From: Fibrobacter sp. UWB16
Lineage (GTDB): Bacteria > Fibrobacterota > Fibrobacteria > Fibrobacterales > Fibrobacteraceae
NCBI RefSeq assembly: GCF_900215325.1
Contig: NZ_OCMS01000006.1
Span: 58,330 to 122,329 of the forward strand
Direction: 5' to 3'
DNA: 64,000 nt
This document shows positions 42,110 to 51,124 of the stretch, piece by piece. Position 1 is the stretch's first letter. Each line of letters starts with the position of its first letter. The position numbers and the translations under genes were made by a program. Below the pieces are notes generated by a model. It had not been told where the DNA came from, ran no database searches, and saw only the letters and a program-made list of their open reading frames with translations.

Positions 42110-43363
42110 CTAAGACTTTTTCTTGTTGTGCTTGAGGCCTTCCTTCACCATTTCGACAGTCACGGTGAACTTTTTTTCGCCAGAGCCAGGCATCTTGAAC
42201 ATAGCCTGCTGCAGCACGCGTTCCATCACAGAACGGAGCCCACGAGCACCCGTCTTACGGGTCATCGTTTCGCGGACGATTTCCTTGAGGGCATCGTCTT
42301 CAAATTCGAGCTTGATGTTGTCCATTGCAAACAAGCTCTTATACTGCTTCACAAGCGCATTCTTCGGCTTTGTCAAGATGTTGAGGAGAGCCGTCTCGTC
42401 GAGTTCTTCAAGGGCAACGGCAATCGGCAAACGTCCAACAATTTCCGGGATGAGGCCAAACTTGATCAAGTCTTCCGGCTCGAGCTGCTTGAAGAGTTCG
42501 CTCAAGCTGTTTTCGCTTGCAGTGTGGATATCGGCACCAAAGCCCATGCCACCCTGGTTCACGCGCTGGGAAATAATCTTGTCCAAGGTTTCAAAGGCGC
42601 CACCGCAAATGAACAGGATATTTCTCGTGTTCACCTGCACAAGCGGCTGTTCCGGATGCTTACGGCCACCCTTCGGCGGGACCGATGCAACCGTACCTTC
42701 CAAGAGCTTCAAAAGTCCCTGCTGCACACCTTCACCGCTCACGTCACGCGTGATGGAGGGGTTCGCAGTCTTACGAGCAATCTTATCAATTTCGTCGATA
42801 AAGATAATGCCGCGTTCAGCCTTCGCCACATCGTAATCGGCAGCCTGCAACAAGCGCACGATGATGCTATCGACGTCTTCGCCCACGTAACCGGCTTCGG
42901 TCAAGACTGTCGCATCGGCAATCGTGAACGGCACATCCAAAAAGCGTGCCATCGTCTGCGCCAAGAGCGTCTTACCCGAACCCGTCGGGCCAACCAAAAG
43001 CAAGTTCGACTTTTCGACATCGACATCGTCCTTGGACTTGTGAGTCTGCTTGTAGCGGAGTCGCTTGTAATGGTTGTAAACCGCCACAGAGAGCGCCATC
43101 TTTGCACGATCCTGTCCAATGACAAAATCGTCCAGGTGCGCCTTGATTTCGGTCGGGAGCGGGAGCGGCTTGGAAGCAATCTCCTTCGCTTCCTGTTCCT
43201 GTTTCGTACGTGCCAAGTCTTCTTCAAGAATGCGGCTGCACATGCGTATGCAATCACTGCAAATATACGCACCGGCACCGGTGATCATCTTTTCGACTTG
43301 TTCGGCCGGCTTTCCGCAAAAACTGCAACTTACAGCCGGGTGGTTCTTGCCACTACGATACAT
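42110..43363 (-). CDS. clpX: ClpX unfoldase, ATPase subunit of ClpXP
   Basis: 417 aa. The N-terminal C4 zinc domain reads [19 protein letters not shown] and then CSDCI, for substrate and adaptor binding. Walker A is [18 protein letters not shown], Walker [12 protein letters not shown], and [18 protein letters not shown] is the family hallmark. The LIGFL-type ClpP-docking loop corresponds to GMGFGAD, somewhat diverged. Its ATG overlaps the clpP stop by one base (TAATG), so translation is coupled. Degrades ssrA-tagged and regulatory proteins together with ClpP. Confidence 0.96.
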   Translation of the reverse strand: MYRSGKNHPAVSCSFCGKPAEQVEKMITGAGAYICSDCIRMCSRILEEDLARTKQEQEAKEIASKPLPLPTEIKAHLDDFVIGQDRAKMALSVAVYNHYKRLRYKQTHKSKDDVDVEKSNLLLVGPTGSGKTLLAQTMARFLDVPFTIADATVLTEAGYVGEDVDSIIVRLLQAADYDVAKAERGIIFIDEIDKIARKTANPSITRDVSGEGVQQGLLKLLEGTVASVPPKGGRKHPEQPLVQVNTRNILFICGGAFETLDKIISQRVNQGGMGFGADIHTASENSLSELFKQLEPEDLIKFGLIPEIVGRLPIAVALEELDETALLNILTKPKNALVKQYKSLFAMDNIKLEFEDDALKEIVRETMTRKTGARGLRSVMERVLQQAMFKMPGSGEKKFTVTVEMVKEGLKHNKKKS

Positions 43364-43953
43364 TAAATACCCTCTTTACGCGGCACAAAAATTTCATCGA
43401 TGACGCCAAAGGCCTTAGCTTCTTCTGGGCTCATGTAAAAGTCGCGGTCCGTCTTTTCGCGGACTTCTTCGACCGGCTTTCCGGTATGCTTCGCGACAAT
43501 TTCGGTAAGGGTATCCTTTGTACGGATAATTTCCTTGGCGGTAATCTGAATATCTGTAGATTGTCCAGTAGCGGCACCCGACGGCTGGTGCAACATGATG
43601 CGGGAATGCGGGAGCGCATAGCGCTTGCCCTTCGTACCTGCAGCAAGGAGCACGGCGGCCATCGAAGCACAACTACCAATGCAGATCGTAGCGATATTCG
43701 GGCGTACGTGCTGCATGGTATCATAAATGGCAAGCCCTGCCGACACGTAACCACCCGGGCTGTTGATATACAGCGTGATATCCTTTTCCGGATTCTCGTA
43801 TTCAAGGAAAATCAATTGGGCCATGACGTTGTTCGCCACTTCGTCGTTAATCGGCGTGCCCAAAAAAATGATACGTTCCTTGAGGAGTCTGGAATAGATA
43901 TCGTAAGCGCGTTCGCCGCGCCCGGTAGTTTCAATGACGGTAGGGATGATCAT
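43363..43953 (-). CDS. clpP: ClpP protease, proteolytic subunit
   Basis: 196 aa. The catalytic triad is present: Ser in [16 protein letters not shown] (about 97), His in [13 protein letters not shown] (about 122) and Asp in KTDRDFYM (about 171). It opens with a short propeptide-like [19 protein letters not shown]. Forms the tetradecameric barrel used by ClpX. GAGGAATAA precedes the ATG; the gene lies 12 nt downstream of tig and overlaps clpX by one base. The tig-clpP-clpX order is the common bacterial arrangement. Confidence 0.97.
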   Translation of the reverse strand: MIIPTVIETTGRGERAYDIYSRLLKERIIFLGTPINDEVANNVMAQLIFLEYENPEKDITLYINSPGGYVSAGLAIYDTMQHVRPNIATICIGSCASMAAVLLAAGTKGKRYALPHSRIMLHQPSGAATGQSTDIQITAKEIIRTKDTLTEIVAKHTGKPVEEVREKTDRDFYMSPEEAKAFGVIDEIFVPRKEGI

Positions 43954-43965
43954 TTATTCCTCTTA

Positions 43966-45225
43966 TTACTTTGTTTCTTCTGCAGCCGGGCGGATACCGA
44001 CGATGAAGTCAGCAGCCAACTGGAAGCGAAGTTCGTCGCGCAACTGGTTGATACGGCCAGACTGGCGGAAGTGGTTCTTCAAGTTTTCGAAGTCCACGTG
44101 GTAAGCAGCGGCCATCTGCTGGAGGCGTTCGTCAACGAGAGCCTGCGTCGGCTTGATCTTTTCCTTCGTGGCAACGAATTCGAGAATGCGGTGCTTCTTG
44201 ATTTCGCGGACAGCTTCGCCGGAGAGTTCGTTTATCTGTTCTTCGGTCGGTTCGACAACGTCCTTTTCGCTCTGGGCATTGCGGTTGAGCGTCCACTTGA
44301 TGAGGTCGTAGATGCGAGCCTTCGGCACTTCGAACGGGTTAGCTTCGATGAGCTTGTCGATAGCTTCGTTGATTGCCTTGTTCTTAGCAGCGTCCTTCTT
44401 CTGGGCAGCGAGGCTTTCAGCGAGGTTGTTTCTCAAGTCAGCTTCGTCCTTAACGCCAATCTGCTTGCAGAATTCTTCGTCCAAAGTCGGCGGAACGATT
44501 TCGCGAACGTCCTTGATTTCGACGTTGAACTGAGCGGTCTTGCCGCGGTAGCGTTCGTCCTTGTGGTCATCCGGATACTTGAAGTTGATTTCCTTCTTGT
44601 CGCCGGCCTTAGAACCCATGAGGCCTTCATCGAATCCCGGAGAAGCGGATTCACCGAGGAGGGAGCGGAATTCCTTGTTTTCCGGGAGTTCCTGCTTTTC
44701 ACCGTCAATCACAACTTCGATATAGTCGCCAACGACAACGTCGCCCTTCTTGGCTTCGCGGTCAACGTGTTCGTCCTTGCTCCACATCTGCATGAGGCGG
44801 TTGAATTCAGCCTGGACTTCTTCTTCGTGGACGGCAGTAGCCGGAACGGTGATGCCAGTGTCTGCGTAACCCTTGATATCGATTTCCGGATCAACTTCGA
44901 CTTCGACCTTCAGTGTGATGTCGCTCTTTTCGTCATCCTTGAAATCCGTAACAACCATCTTGCCAACCGGGATGATGTTTGCATTCTTGAGCGTTTCCTG
45001 AACGATAGAGTTCACAACGTCATCAACGGCTTCGTGACGGATGGACGGTCCGAACTGCTTCAGGATCATGGCCTTCGGCACCTGTCCCTGACGGAAACCC
45101 TTCAAAGTCACCTGCTTCCTGTACTGGGAGAGCTTCTTTTCGAACGGTGCCTTGAGATCACCCTGCGGGATCGTAATTTCAATTGTACGCACGGTGGCGC
45201 TTGTTTCTTTGATTTCAGCGGACAT
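43966..45225 (-). CDS. tig: Trigger factor chaperone
   Basis: 419 aa ribosome-associated chaperone with peptidyl-prolyl isomerase domain. The N-terminal ribosome-binding region has LKGFRQGQVPKAMILKQFG (the conserved GFRxGxxP signature). The PPIase-like region starts near residue 155 (KKGDVVVGDYIEVVIDGEKQ), followed by the FKYPDDHKDERYRGKTAQF-type block. The helical C-terminal arm completes the length, slightly shorter than in E. coli. First gene of tig-clpP-clpX; GGAGTAAAT precedes the ATG. A tRNA-Leu lies upstream on the same strand. Confidence 0.95.
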   Translation of the reverse strand: MSAEIKETSATVRTIEITIPQGDLKAPFEKKLSQYRKQVTLKGFRQGQVPKAMILKQFGPSIRHEAVDDVVNSIVQETLKNANIIPVGKMVVTDFKDDEKSDITLKVEVEVDPEIDIKGYADTGITVPATAVHEEEVQAEFNRLMQMWSKDEHVDREAKKGDVVVGDYIEVVIDGEKQELPENKEFRSLLGESASPGFDEGLMGSKAGDKKEINFKYPDDHKDERYRGKTAQFNVEIKDVREIVPPTLDEEFCKQIGVKDEADLRNNLAESLAAQKKDAAKNKAINEAIDKLIEANPFEVPKARIYDLIKWTLNRNAQSEKDVVEPTEEQINELSGEAVREIKKHRILEFVATKEKIKPTQALVDERLQQMAAAYHVDFENLKNHFRQSGRINQLRDELRFQLAADFIVGIRPAAEETK

Positions 45226-45270
45226 ATTTACTCCGATAAACGGTTGTTAAAAAAGTGATAAAAAAAGAAC

Positions 45271-45350
45271 TGCGAGGGGTGGGAGTCGAACCCACACACC
45301 GAAGTACCAGATCCTAAGTCTGGCGCGTCTGCCAATTCCGCCACTCTCGC
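45271..45350 (-). tRNA. tRNA-Leu (anticodon UAG)
   Basis: On the minus strand the cloverleaf folds fully. The acceptor is GCGAGAG with CCCUCGC (one A-C mismatch at pair 6-67). The D-arm contains GGCGGAAUUGGCAGACGC. The anticodon arm is CCAGA-CUUAGGA-UCUGG with UAG. A class II variable arm (UACUUCGGUGU) and T-arm GUGGG-UUCGACU-CCCAC follow, then discriminator A. CCA is not encoded. Reads CUA and related Leu codons. Confidence 0.95.
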
Positions 45351-45498
45351 GATTTCAAGACCAAAGATACAAAAAAAAGCAAAATATTTTTCTGTTTTTT
45401 TCTGTAAATAGCCTTTTGCAACGTCCAGGAATCCCCTATCGCGCCAAACCAAGCTTTAGTGGGCAGCGCTCCAAGTTCTAAATTCTAACTTTGGTTTC

Positions 45499-46734
45499 AT
45501 GTTTCAGGCTTTCCGCAATATTAAAATCGGTGTTTTCATTGCATTTGTAAATCTCCTCATCCAGGGAATTTCATTTTTTGTCCAGAATTTTATCGCAAGG
45601 AACCTCGGGACAGCCTCTTACGGACACTTTGGGCTCCTCCAGACCGACTACTCCATTTTCTGCGCCATCGCCGATTTCGGGATGACAACGCTTATCCTCG
45701 CCTTCTTCGGAAGCCGCGCGACAGTCGGATCGCTCTTCAGGAACATCCTCCAATTGCGGCTTTTCGCCGCCATGGGGGCAGCACTCCTCATGATCGCATT
45801 CGCCTGCATTTTCCGCCACGACCATCCGATCTTTTACGGCGAACTCATCTTCACGCTCGGACTCGTCTTCCAGCACGCGTTTTTCGACTGGTACTTCATC
45901 TGCGGCAAATTCTGGAAAAGGCTCTTCGTCTCAAAACTACTGCATACGATTTCATATTCCACCGTCATGGGGATTACGCTTCTCTATTTCAGAGTCGATA
46001 GAATCGAGCTGATTGCACTTGCCATGGTTCTTGCAGCGCTCCCTGCATTCTTCTACGGCGTGACACAGGCCTTCAATGCAAAGCTCCTCAAAATCACGCG
46101 CCGCACATTCCGCTTTATCGCCATCATGATCAAGGCAGGCACCCCCTACGCCATTTCCAGTTTTGCGTCATTTGCGTACCTCCCTCTCGGCCTTTACGTC
46201 GCCGACAAATTTGCAAGCAATGAATTTTTAGGATGTTACAACTTCGGGCACAAAATCCTATTGCTCTGCTCCAGCATCATGGTTCACTTCATCTCGTCGA
46301 ACCTCATCACGTTACACTCCACGCACGATAAAGACATCCACCTTAAAGACATCGCCATCTTTACGCTGTTCATCGCCGTGTGCTCTTCTCCGCTGTGGAT
46401 ATTCCCATCGTGGATCCTGCAGATTCTTTTCTTTGCAGCGAACTGGACCGAAGCAACACTCCAGACAAGCGCTCACATTCTGCAAATCCTCTCCTTCTCG
46501 CTGATATTCCAGGCCACCCGCACAACGCTCATCTCGACGCTCCTCAAGGAACATGCCACCCCCACCTATGCCCTCATGATAAGCGTCGGCGGCATCGCAA
46601 ACATCATCGTTTGCGGACTTGCAGGGATGTACCTAGAAAATGAGCTTATACCCCTATTTGCTCTTACCGGTGACTTCTTGCTGACCGCAATCCTGTTCGG
46701 ATATTTCATCCGCAATAAGAGAATGAAGTGGTAA
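45499..46734 (+). CDS. Wzx-like polysaccharide flippase
   Basis: 411 aa with about 12 hydrophobic segments. The opening block FVQNFIARNLGTASYGHFGL is the MATE/MOP-type start of polysaccharide flippases (Polysacc_synt family). It moves lipid-linked repeat units across the inner membrane. It faces the Wzy-Wzz-Wza-like genes across an 82-nt gap, so export functions are clustered but on opposite strands. No clear ribosome site. No glycosyltransferase genes are in the window. Confidence 0.83.
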   Translation: MFQAFRNIKIGVFIAFVNLLIQGISFFVQNFIARNLGTASYGHFGLLQTDYSIFCAIADFGMTTLILAFFGSRATVGSLFRNILQLRLFAAMGAALLMIAFACIFRHDHPIFYGELIFTLGLVFQHAFFDWYFICGKFWKRLFVSKLLHTISYSTVMGITLLYFRVDRIELIALAMVLAALPAFFYGVTQAFNAKLLKITRRTFRFIAIMIKAGTPYAISSFASFAYLPLGLYVADKFASNEFLGCYNFGHKILLLCSSIMVHFISSNLITLHSTHDKDIHLKDIAIFTLFIAVCSSPLWIFPSWILQILFFAANWTEATLQTSAHILQILSFSLIFQATRTTLISTLLKEHATPTYALMISVGGIANIIVCGLAGMYLENELIPLFALTGDFLLTAILFGYFIRNKRMKW

Positions 46735-46810
46735 AAAGGTATGAGGTCGGGCTTCGCCCTTTGAGATATGAGCAATGAGATTAAGGGAATCAAAGCTACA
46801 CTGCAATAAA

Positions 46811-46836
46811 CAGTGGTTAGTGGCTGGTGGTTAGGG
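46811..46836. repeat. TTAGTGG-type repeat overlapping the end of the wzy-like gene
   Basis: CAGTGGTTAGTGGCTGGTGG followed by TTAGGG. The stop codon (46817-46819) and the last five codons (LTTSH) of the Wzy-like protein are made by this repeat. Confidence 0.75.
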
Positions 46837-48160
46837 AGGGTGGTTTTGCTCTTCCTGATTCGCATTCGGCAAGAACCGCAGGCTTCGCTGAACCAGTCTT
46901 AACCGTACAAATCGTCGATACGGTAAAGATGACCATGCCCCAGATGCAGTAAATACCCTGCTTGTATCCCGACGTAAAGAACCACCATCCGACAAAGTAG
47001 ATGAAGTAAGTGTACATCAAGATCTGGCGCGGAGTAAACGGTCTGCACAGGCGCAAATGGAGTACCGTAAGCCCAAGCCCGCACAGGAACGGCAAGAACA
47101 GAACACCGAACAAATGAAAGTCCTTATAGACATCCCAAAGGTAGTTCACCGTATTGAACCCCACCACCTTCTGGATCCTCTCGTTAAAGGCGTCATCCCA
47201 GCGGAAACTGCTCCTGAACGAACCCGTCAGCTTGGCATATTCAAAAATACCGTTAAAGAAATCTATCCCGTATGTATGCGGATGGATTTCCCTATCGTTC
47301 GGCGGGTTCAGCACATAGTCCAGATTCCAGTAGTTGTTCGCCAAGTACTTGTAAGGCAATTCCACCACGACACTCAAGGCCTTGCCCTGGACCGAGCCGC
47401 CACCATACTGGTCGCGAAGGCTACCGATCGAAATAAAGACAATAATCGCAATCACCAACAAAGACGCAATCACTATCGGCGAAATCCTCTTGTACAGGTA
47501 ATTCACAAAAATCAGGAAAAATCCGAAATTGAAGAAAAGCGACGTTCTGTTCGGGTACGCCATCAGGTTAACGGCAATCGTCACAAATACCATCACAAAT
47601 GCGACACGGCGAATCCATACAATGTTATTGTACTTCTTAAAGGAAGCGACACCAAAAAGCAGGACACACAAAGGGCCGCTATTGAACAACAGTGAGAAGT
47701 AACCGTAATCAATATACTTCGTCATCCACTTGGCCGGGTTCGGCGTAAAGATGACAAGAGTCCCGACCTTGTGGTAAATGCCATAGACGCCAATCAGGAA
47801 AACGAAGAAGACGACAAACGACAGCATCAAGTGGTATGTCCAGTTGTACTGCTTCGGACATACTGCAGGGTGGATCTGGACCGGAAGCCCTTTCGATTTC
47901 GCATAGAGCCTGGCGACAACGCAGCCCCCCGTAAACGAGAGCCCTCCCAGAAGCCAGACGCCCCAGGTAAACAAGTGAAAATCCGACATCGCCCTATCGA
48001 TCTGGAAATACGATATGGCAAGCGTAATACACTGCGTAAAGCAATAGACATTCAGCGGGCTAAAGAAATCCTTCTTGAACCACCACGACTGAAATAGGCA
48101 AAAAATGACTACCAGAAAAAGAGCGGAACTGACCGGATATGCAATCGCCCAAGAAAGCAC
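46817..48160 (-). CDS. O-antigen/oligosaccharide repeat-unit polymerase (Wzy-like)
   Basis: 447 aa with about 12 hydrophobic segments and a large periplasmic loop in the middle-to-late region (about residues 250-330). Weak sequence conservation is normal for this class; the call rests on topology and on its place next to Wzz- and Wza-like genes. It starts with GTG (MLSWAIAYPV), preceded by AAGGTCTAGTTT, 3 nt after the Wzz-like stop. The C-terminal ~25 residues (GSAKPAVLAECESGRAKPPS) look unlike the rest and run into an intergenic repeat, so the natural end may have been replaced. Confidence 0.7.
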   Translation of the reverse strand: MLSWAIAYPVSSALFLVVIFCLFQSWWFKKDFFSPLNVYCFTQCITLAISYFQIDRAMSDFHLFTWGVWLLGGLSFTGGCVVARLYAKSKGLPVQIHPAVCPKQYNWTYHLMLSFVVFFVFLIGVYGIYHKVGTLVIFTPNPAKWMTKYIDYGYFSLLFNSGPLCVLLFGVASFKKYNNIVWIRRVAFVMVFVTIAVNLMAYPNRTSLFFNFGFFLIFVNYLYKRISPIVIASLLVIAIIVFISIGSLRDQYGGGSVQGKALSVVVELPYKYLANNYWNLDYVLNPPNDREIHPHTYGIDFFNGIFEYAKLTGSFRSSFRWDDAFNERIQKVVGFNTVNYLWDVYKDFHLFGVLFLPFLCGLGLTVLHLRLCRPFTPRQILMYTYFIYFVGWWFFTSGYKQGIYCIWGMVIFTVSTICTVKTGSAKPAVLAECESGRAKPPSLTTSH

Positions 48161-48163
48161 AAA

Positions 48164-49363
48164 CTAGACCTTGTTCTTCTTAAAGAAACCCTTGAACGTC
48201 ACCCATTCGCGAGCCACGGCAGTCCCACGCTTCTCTTCGGTTTCGAGGTAGTCACGTATATTGCATACGATTGTCGCAAGGAGGCAAGCCACTGCAAACA
48301 CGAAAATCAACGTGACAGCCCTAAGCGGGTAAATCTTCTTATTGTTTTCCCAAGGCGGTTCAAGCACGTGGAGGTTCTTGAGCATCTTAGCCTCTTCCAA
48401 GCGCATCTGTTCGCTCTGCTGGCGCAGGAGCTTGTACAAGGTTTCCTGGATGCGGATTTCCGATTCACGCCTCAAGTACTCCGCATAGAGCTCCGGAGAC
48501 TTCTTGAGCTCAATCATACCGATATTGCTATGCTTGCCCTTGAGCGCTCCACCAAGAGCCGCATTCATGCCCTTGACGCGCTTCTGGAGTTCCTGGTAGC
48601 GCTTGCTGTTCTCGCCGCGGTCGAGCTTTTCAAAGTCGAGTTCCATGCCCATCTCTTCGCGCATGGCCTGCAACTCGCTCAAGTACTTGATCGTCGCGCT
48701 TAGCTGCACACCCGGTTCGTAGACATTGTTCTTCACCTGGAAGTCGACAAACGAATTCAGCACGGAATCCAGCACATGTTCGCAGGAATCAAGCCTTCCC
48801 TGGAAGTACAGCCTGGACTGGCGGGCCTGATTCGTCTTGAACACGTTGAACGCCGAGTCCGCCTTCTCCAGCATGAACTCGATGACCTGTACCGCACGCT
48901 TTGCGTCCGTGTCCTTGTAAAACAAGGAGAACATGTCTTCCTTGTTGTAGTCAATGCCGAAGTTCCTGCGGAACTCCTTCAGCAAGTCCGCATGGAACTT
49001 GCCCTTGAACTTGTAATGCTTCGCGAGGTCGAACTTCTCGATGACCTTGTCATGCAGTTCCCAGGAATTGAGAATCGTCCACACGGCGTTCGCATCACCG
49101 TTATCCATGGAAAGTCCCAAAAGCGAACTCATGCCCGAGCCGCCCATCATACCGCTAAGCGCACTGCTCATGGACTGCTTGGATGCAGGCGGAGTGACAA
49201 CCGCAGTCGCCGCATACATGGGATCAATGACCCACATGACAAGCACAAAAGCGACAATGGTCGGGATTGCAACAAACACGGAAAAGAACTTGAAATGCTT
49301 CAAGTCGCTATTCAAAACGCGCAGGCAAAATTCAATAAAACCGATAGACTCTTGCTTTTCCAT
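48164..49363 (-). CDS. Chain-length determinant / polysaccharide co-polymerase (Wzz-like)
   Basis: 399 aa. The N-terminal membrane segment (about residues 27-47) is followed by PMYAATAVVTPPASKQ, typical of Wzz domains. A long coiled-coil periplasmic region covers about 120-330 (EMGMELDFEKLDR, QELQKRVKGM). The C-terminal membrane segment follows PPWENNKKIYPLRAVTLIFV (about 345-370). No Walker motifs are visible, so it is not a tyrosine autokinase. It lies between wza- and wzy-like genes with 3-nt gaps. Sets polymer length. Confidence 0.85.
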   Translation of the reverse strand: MEKQESIGFIEFCLRVLNSDLKHFKFFSVFVAIPTIVAFVLVMWVIDPMYAATAVVTPPASKQSMSSALSGMMGGSGMSSLLGLSMDNGDANAVWTILNSWELHDKVIEKFDLAKHYKFKGKFHADLLKEFRRNFGIDYNKEDMFSLFYKDTDAKRAVQVIEFMLEKADSAFNVFKTNQARQSRLYFQGRLDSCEHVLDSVLNSFVDFQVKNNVYEPGVQLSATIKYLSELQAMREEMGMELDFEKLDRGENSKRYQELQKRVKGMNAALGGALKGKHSNIGMIELKKSPELYAEYLRRESEIRIQETLYKLLRQQSEQMRLEEAKMLKNLHVLEPPWENNKKIYPLRAVTLIFVFAVACLLATIVCNIRDYLETEEKRGTAVAREWVTFKGFFKKNKV

Positions 49364-49366
49364 AAA

Positions 49367-50545
49367 CTACTTGTAATTGACGTAAATGATGAACGCAGAC
49401 GAGACCACACTTAAGAGTGACGCCATGAACAAGGTAAAGTCCTTGAACGATTCATAATGGTTCTTGGGGATTTCAATGACGTCGCCCGGCAAAATCGGGT
49501 CCGTAGCCACATTGATAGGAATAGCCTTGGGCGTATCGCCACGCCAGACCTTGACCTGGTTCCAGTTACCCGTTATCGTATTCACGCCACCCGAGGAGAT
49601 GTAATCGATTGCATGCCACGTGGGGTTATAAGCGTAACGTCCGATGTAGTTCACGGCACCGCCCAGGTACACATACAGTTCCTTCACAAAGAACTCAATT
49701 TCAGTATTCGGCTCGACATACGTTGTCTTCATCTCGGCAAACGTCAGCCAGCGCGGTTCCTTGTCCGGTTCACGCACGCACACGGCCTTATAACCGTAGT
49801 TGTGCATCCTGTTGGCACCGGCAAGGTCAAAGTAATCCTGGAGCGTTCTATCCGAGCGGTGGGCAACGCTAGTCCTGTATCCAGGAAAAATGAGGCTCAC
49901 GTTATCTCCAAGCGGAACAAACGGAATGTAGACCTTGTCACCTTGCTCAAGCATGATGTCGCTATCAAAATCACCATTCATCGTCATGGTATTGTAATTC
50001 ACGTGAATCGTATCCTTGCCACGAATCACCTGCACATCTTCTTGGTTTGCATTCGGCAAGAGCCCGCCAATCGCGCGGATGAAATAGCTCAGACGCGTCT
50101 GCGGATCGATAACATGCTGGCCAACCATAGTCAGAGCGCCCATGGCATTAATGCGGAACTTCTTGAGAGCCGCAAGCTGCACAAAACAGTATTCACGCTT
50201 GTAACGCTTGGAAACCAAGTCGAGAATCAGCTTCTGTGCTTCGCCAAAGGTCTTTCCGCCCACATGCACGGCGCCGCATTCCTCGACAGCCACATTTCCA
50301 TCCGGATACACCTGGATAGAGAGATACTTGTCTTCGAGCATCAAGTCCAAAAAGTCACCCGGACCGATGATGTAATTTGAATCCACAGCGACTTCGGAAA
50401 GCATCGGCGTCAGCGATGCAGCACCGCGCGTAGACGATCCATCACCAAGAACGAGGCTTTTCGCAGCGGTCGAATTGCCAAACATGGAATCCGATGCAAA
50501 GGCACAGATACATGCCAAAAGAATACAAACAAGAAAAGAGCGCAT
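49367..50545 (-). CDS. Polysaccharide export outer-membrane protein (Wza-like, SLBB domains)
   Basis: 392 aa. A signal peptide (RSFLVCILLACICAFASDSM) is followed by the Poly_export block NYIIGPGDFLDLMLEDKYL and QVYPDGNVAVEECGAVHVGG, then SLBB-type regions (VYLGGAVNYIGRYAYNP). VLPGD-type DPILPGDVIEIPKN and a C-terminal hydrophobic segment (about 375-390) end the protein. A lipobox cysteine is not clear. First gene of a wza-wzz-wzy-like operon. AAAGGTTAT precedes the ATG. Confidence 0.87.
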   Translation of the reverse strand: MRSFLVCILLACICAFASDSMFGNSTAAKSLVLGDGSSTRGAASLTPMLSEVAVDSNYIIGPGDFLDLMLEDKYLSIQVYPDGNVAVEECGAVHVGGKTFGEAQKLILDLVSKRYKREYCFVQLAALKKFRINAMGALTMVGQHVIDPQTRLSYFIRAIGGLLPNANQEDVQVIRGKDTIHVNYNTMTMNGDFDSDIMLEQGDKVYIPFVPLGDNVSLIFPGYRTSVAHRSDRTLQDYFDLAGANRMHNYGYKAVCVREPDKEPRWLTFAEMKTTYVEPNTEIEFFVKELYVYLGGAVNYIGRYAYNPTWHAIDYISSGGVNTITGNWNQVKVWRGDTPKAIPINVATDPILPGDVIEIPKNHYESFKDFTLFMASLLSVVSSAFIIYVNYK

Positions 50546-50602
50546 ATAACCTTTCTACAGTTTAGAAAAAGGATGACAAGTTACCTAATTATACAAAAAA
50601 AA

Positions 50603-50630
50603 GGCGCGGCATATAAGCCGTGCCTTTTTT
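50603..50630. terminator. Bidirectional terminator between rplQ and the export operon
   Basis: GGCGCGGC (50603-50610), loop ATATAA, GCCGTGCC (50617-50624), flanked by eight A on the left and six T on the right, so it can stop the minus-strand ribosomal operon. Confidence 0.9.
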
Positions 50631-50648
50631 AAAGACCGTTTTTTGATC

Positions 50649-51122
50649 TTAGTTAGCGGACTTGCCTTCGCCTTCGACCATGTCAACAGCAGCGTCAGCC
50701 TTAGCAGGTTCAGCAGCCTTCTTAGCCTTAGCAACGATTTCGTCTTCGACGAGACCGATAAGAGCCATTTCAGCAGCGTCGCCGGCGCGGTTCGGGCCGA
50801 GCTTCAGCACGCGAGTGTAACCGCCGTTGCGGTTAGCATAACGCGGACCGATCGTGTTGAACAAATCCTGGAGAACCTTCGGGTCCATCACGAAGCGAGC
50901 TGCTTCACGACGTGCAGAAAGGTCACCCTTCTTTGCGTAGGTAATCATGCGTTCTACACAGCTGCGCACAAGCTTAGCCTTGTGGAGAGTGGTACGCACA
51001 TAGCGCTTGTTCTGATCCGTTTCCATGCCCTTCTCGAGAATAGAAGTCGTGAGGGCGCGGAGGATGGCACGCTTGTGTTGGGCGTTAACACCCAGTTTCT
51101 TGTTTTTTACACCGTGTCTCAT
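50649..51122 (-). CDS. rplQ: 50S ribosomal protein L17
   Basis: 157 aa. The family core (MRHGVKNKKLGVNAQHKRAI, TTLHKAKLVRSCVERMI, GGYTRVLKLGPNRAGDAAEM) covers about the first 120 residues. A further ~30-residue Ala/Lys/acidic tail (KKAAEPAKADAAVDMVEGEG) exceeds the usual length. Last gene of the alpha operon, 2 nt after rpoA, followed by a strong terminator. Confidence 0.97.
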   Translation of the reverse strand: MRHGVKNKKLGVNAQHKRAILRALTTSILEKGMETDQNKRYVRTTLHKAKLVRSCVERMITYAKKGDLSARREAARFVMDPKVLQDLFNTIGPRYANRNGGYTRVLKLGPNRAGDAAEMALIGLVEDEIVAKAKKAAEPAKADAAVDMVEGEGKSAN

Positions 51123-51124
51123 GT

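Noticed and set aside
43486..45258. 590-codon open frame antisense to clpP and tig
   Set aside because: Shadow of two well-supported genes.
45228..45452. 74-codon minus-strand frame near tig
   Set aside because: It reads through the tRNA-Leu gene; the peptide is a tRNA translation.
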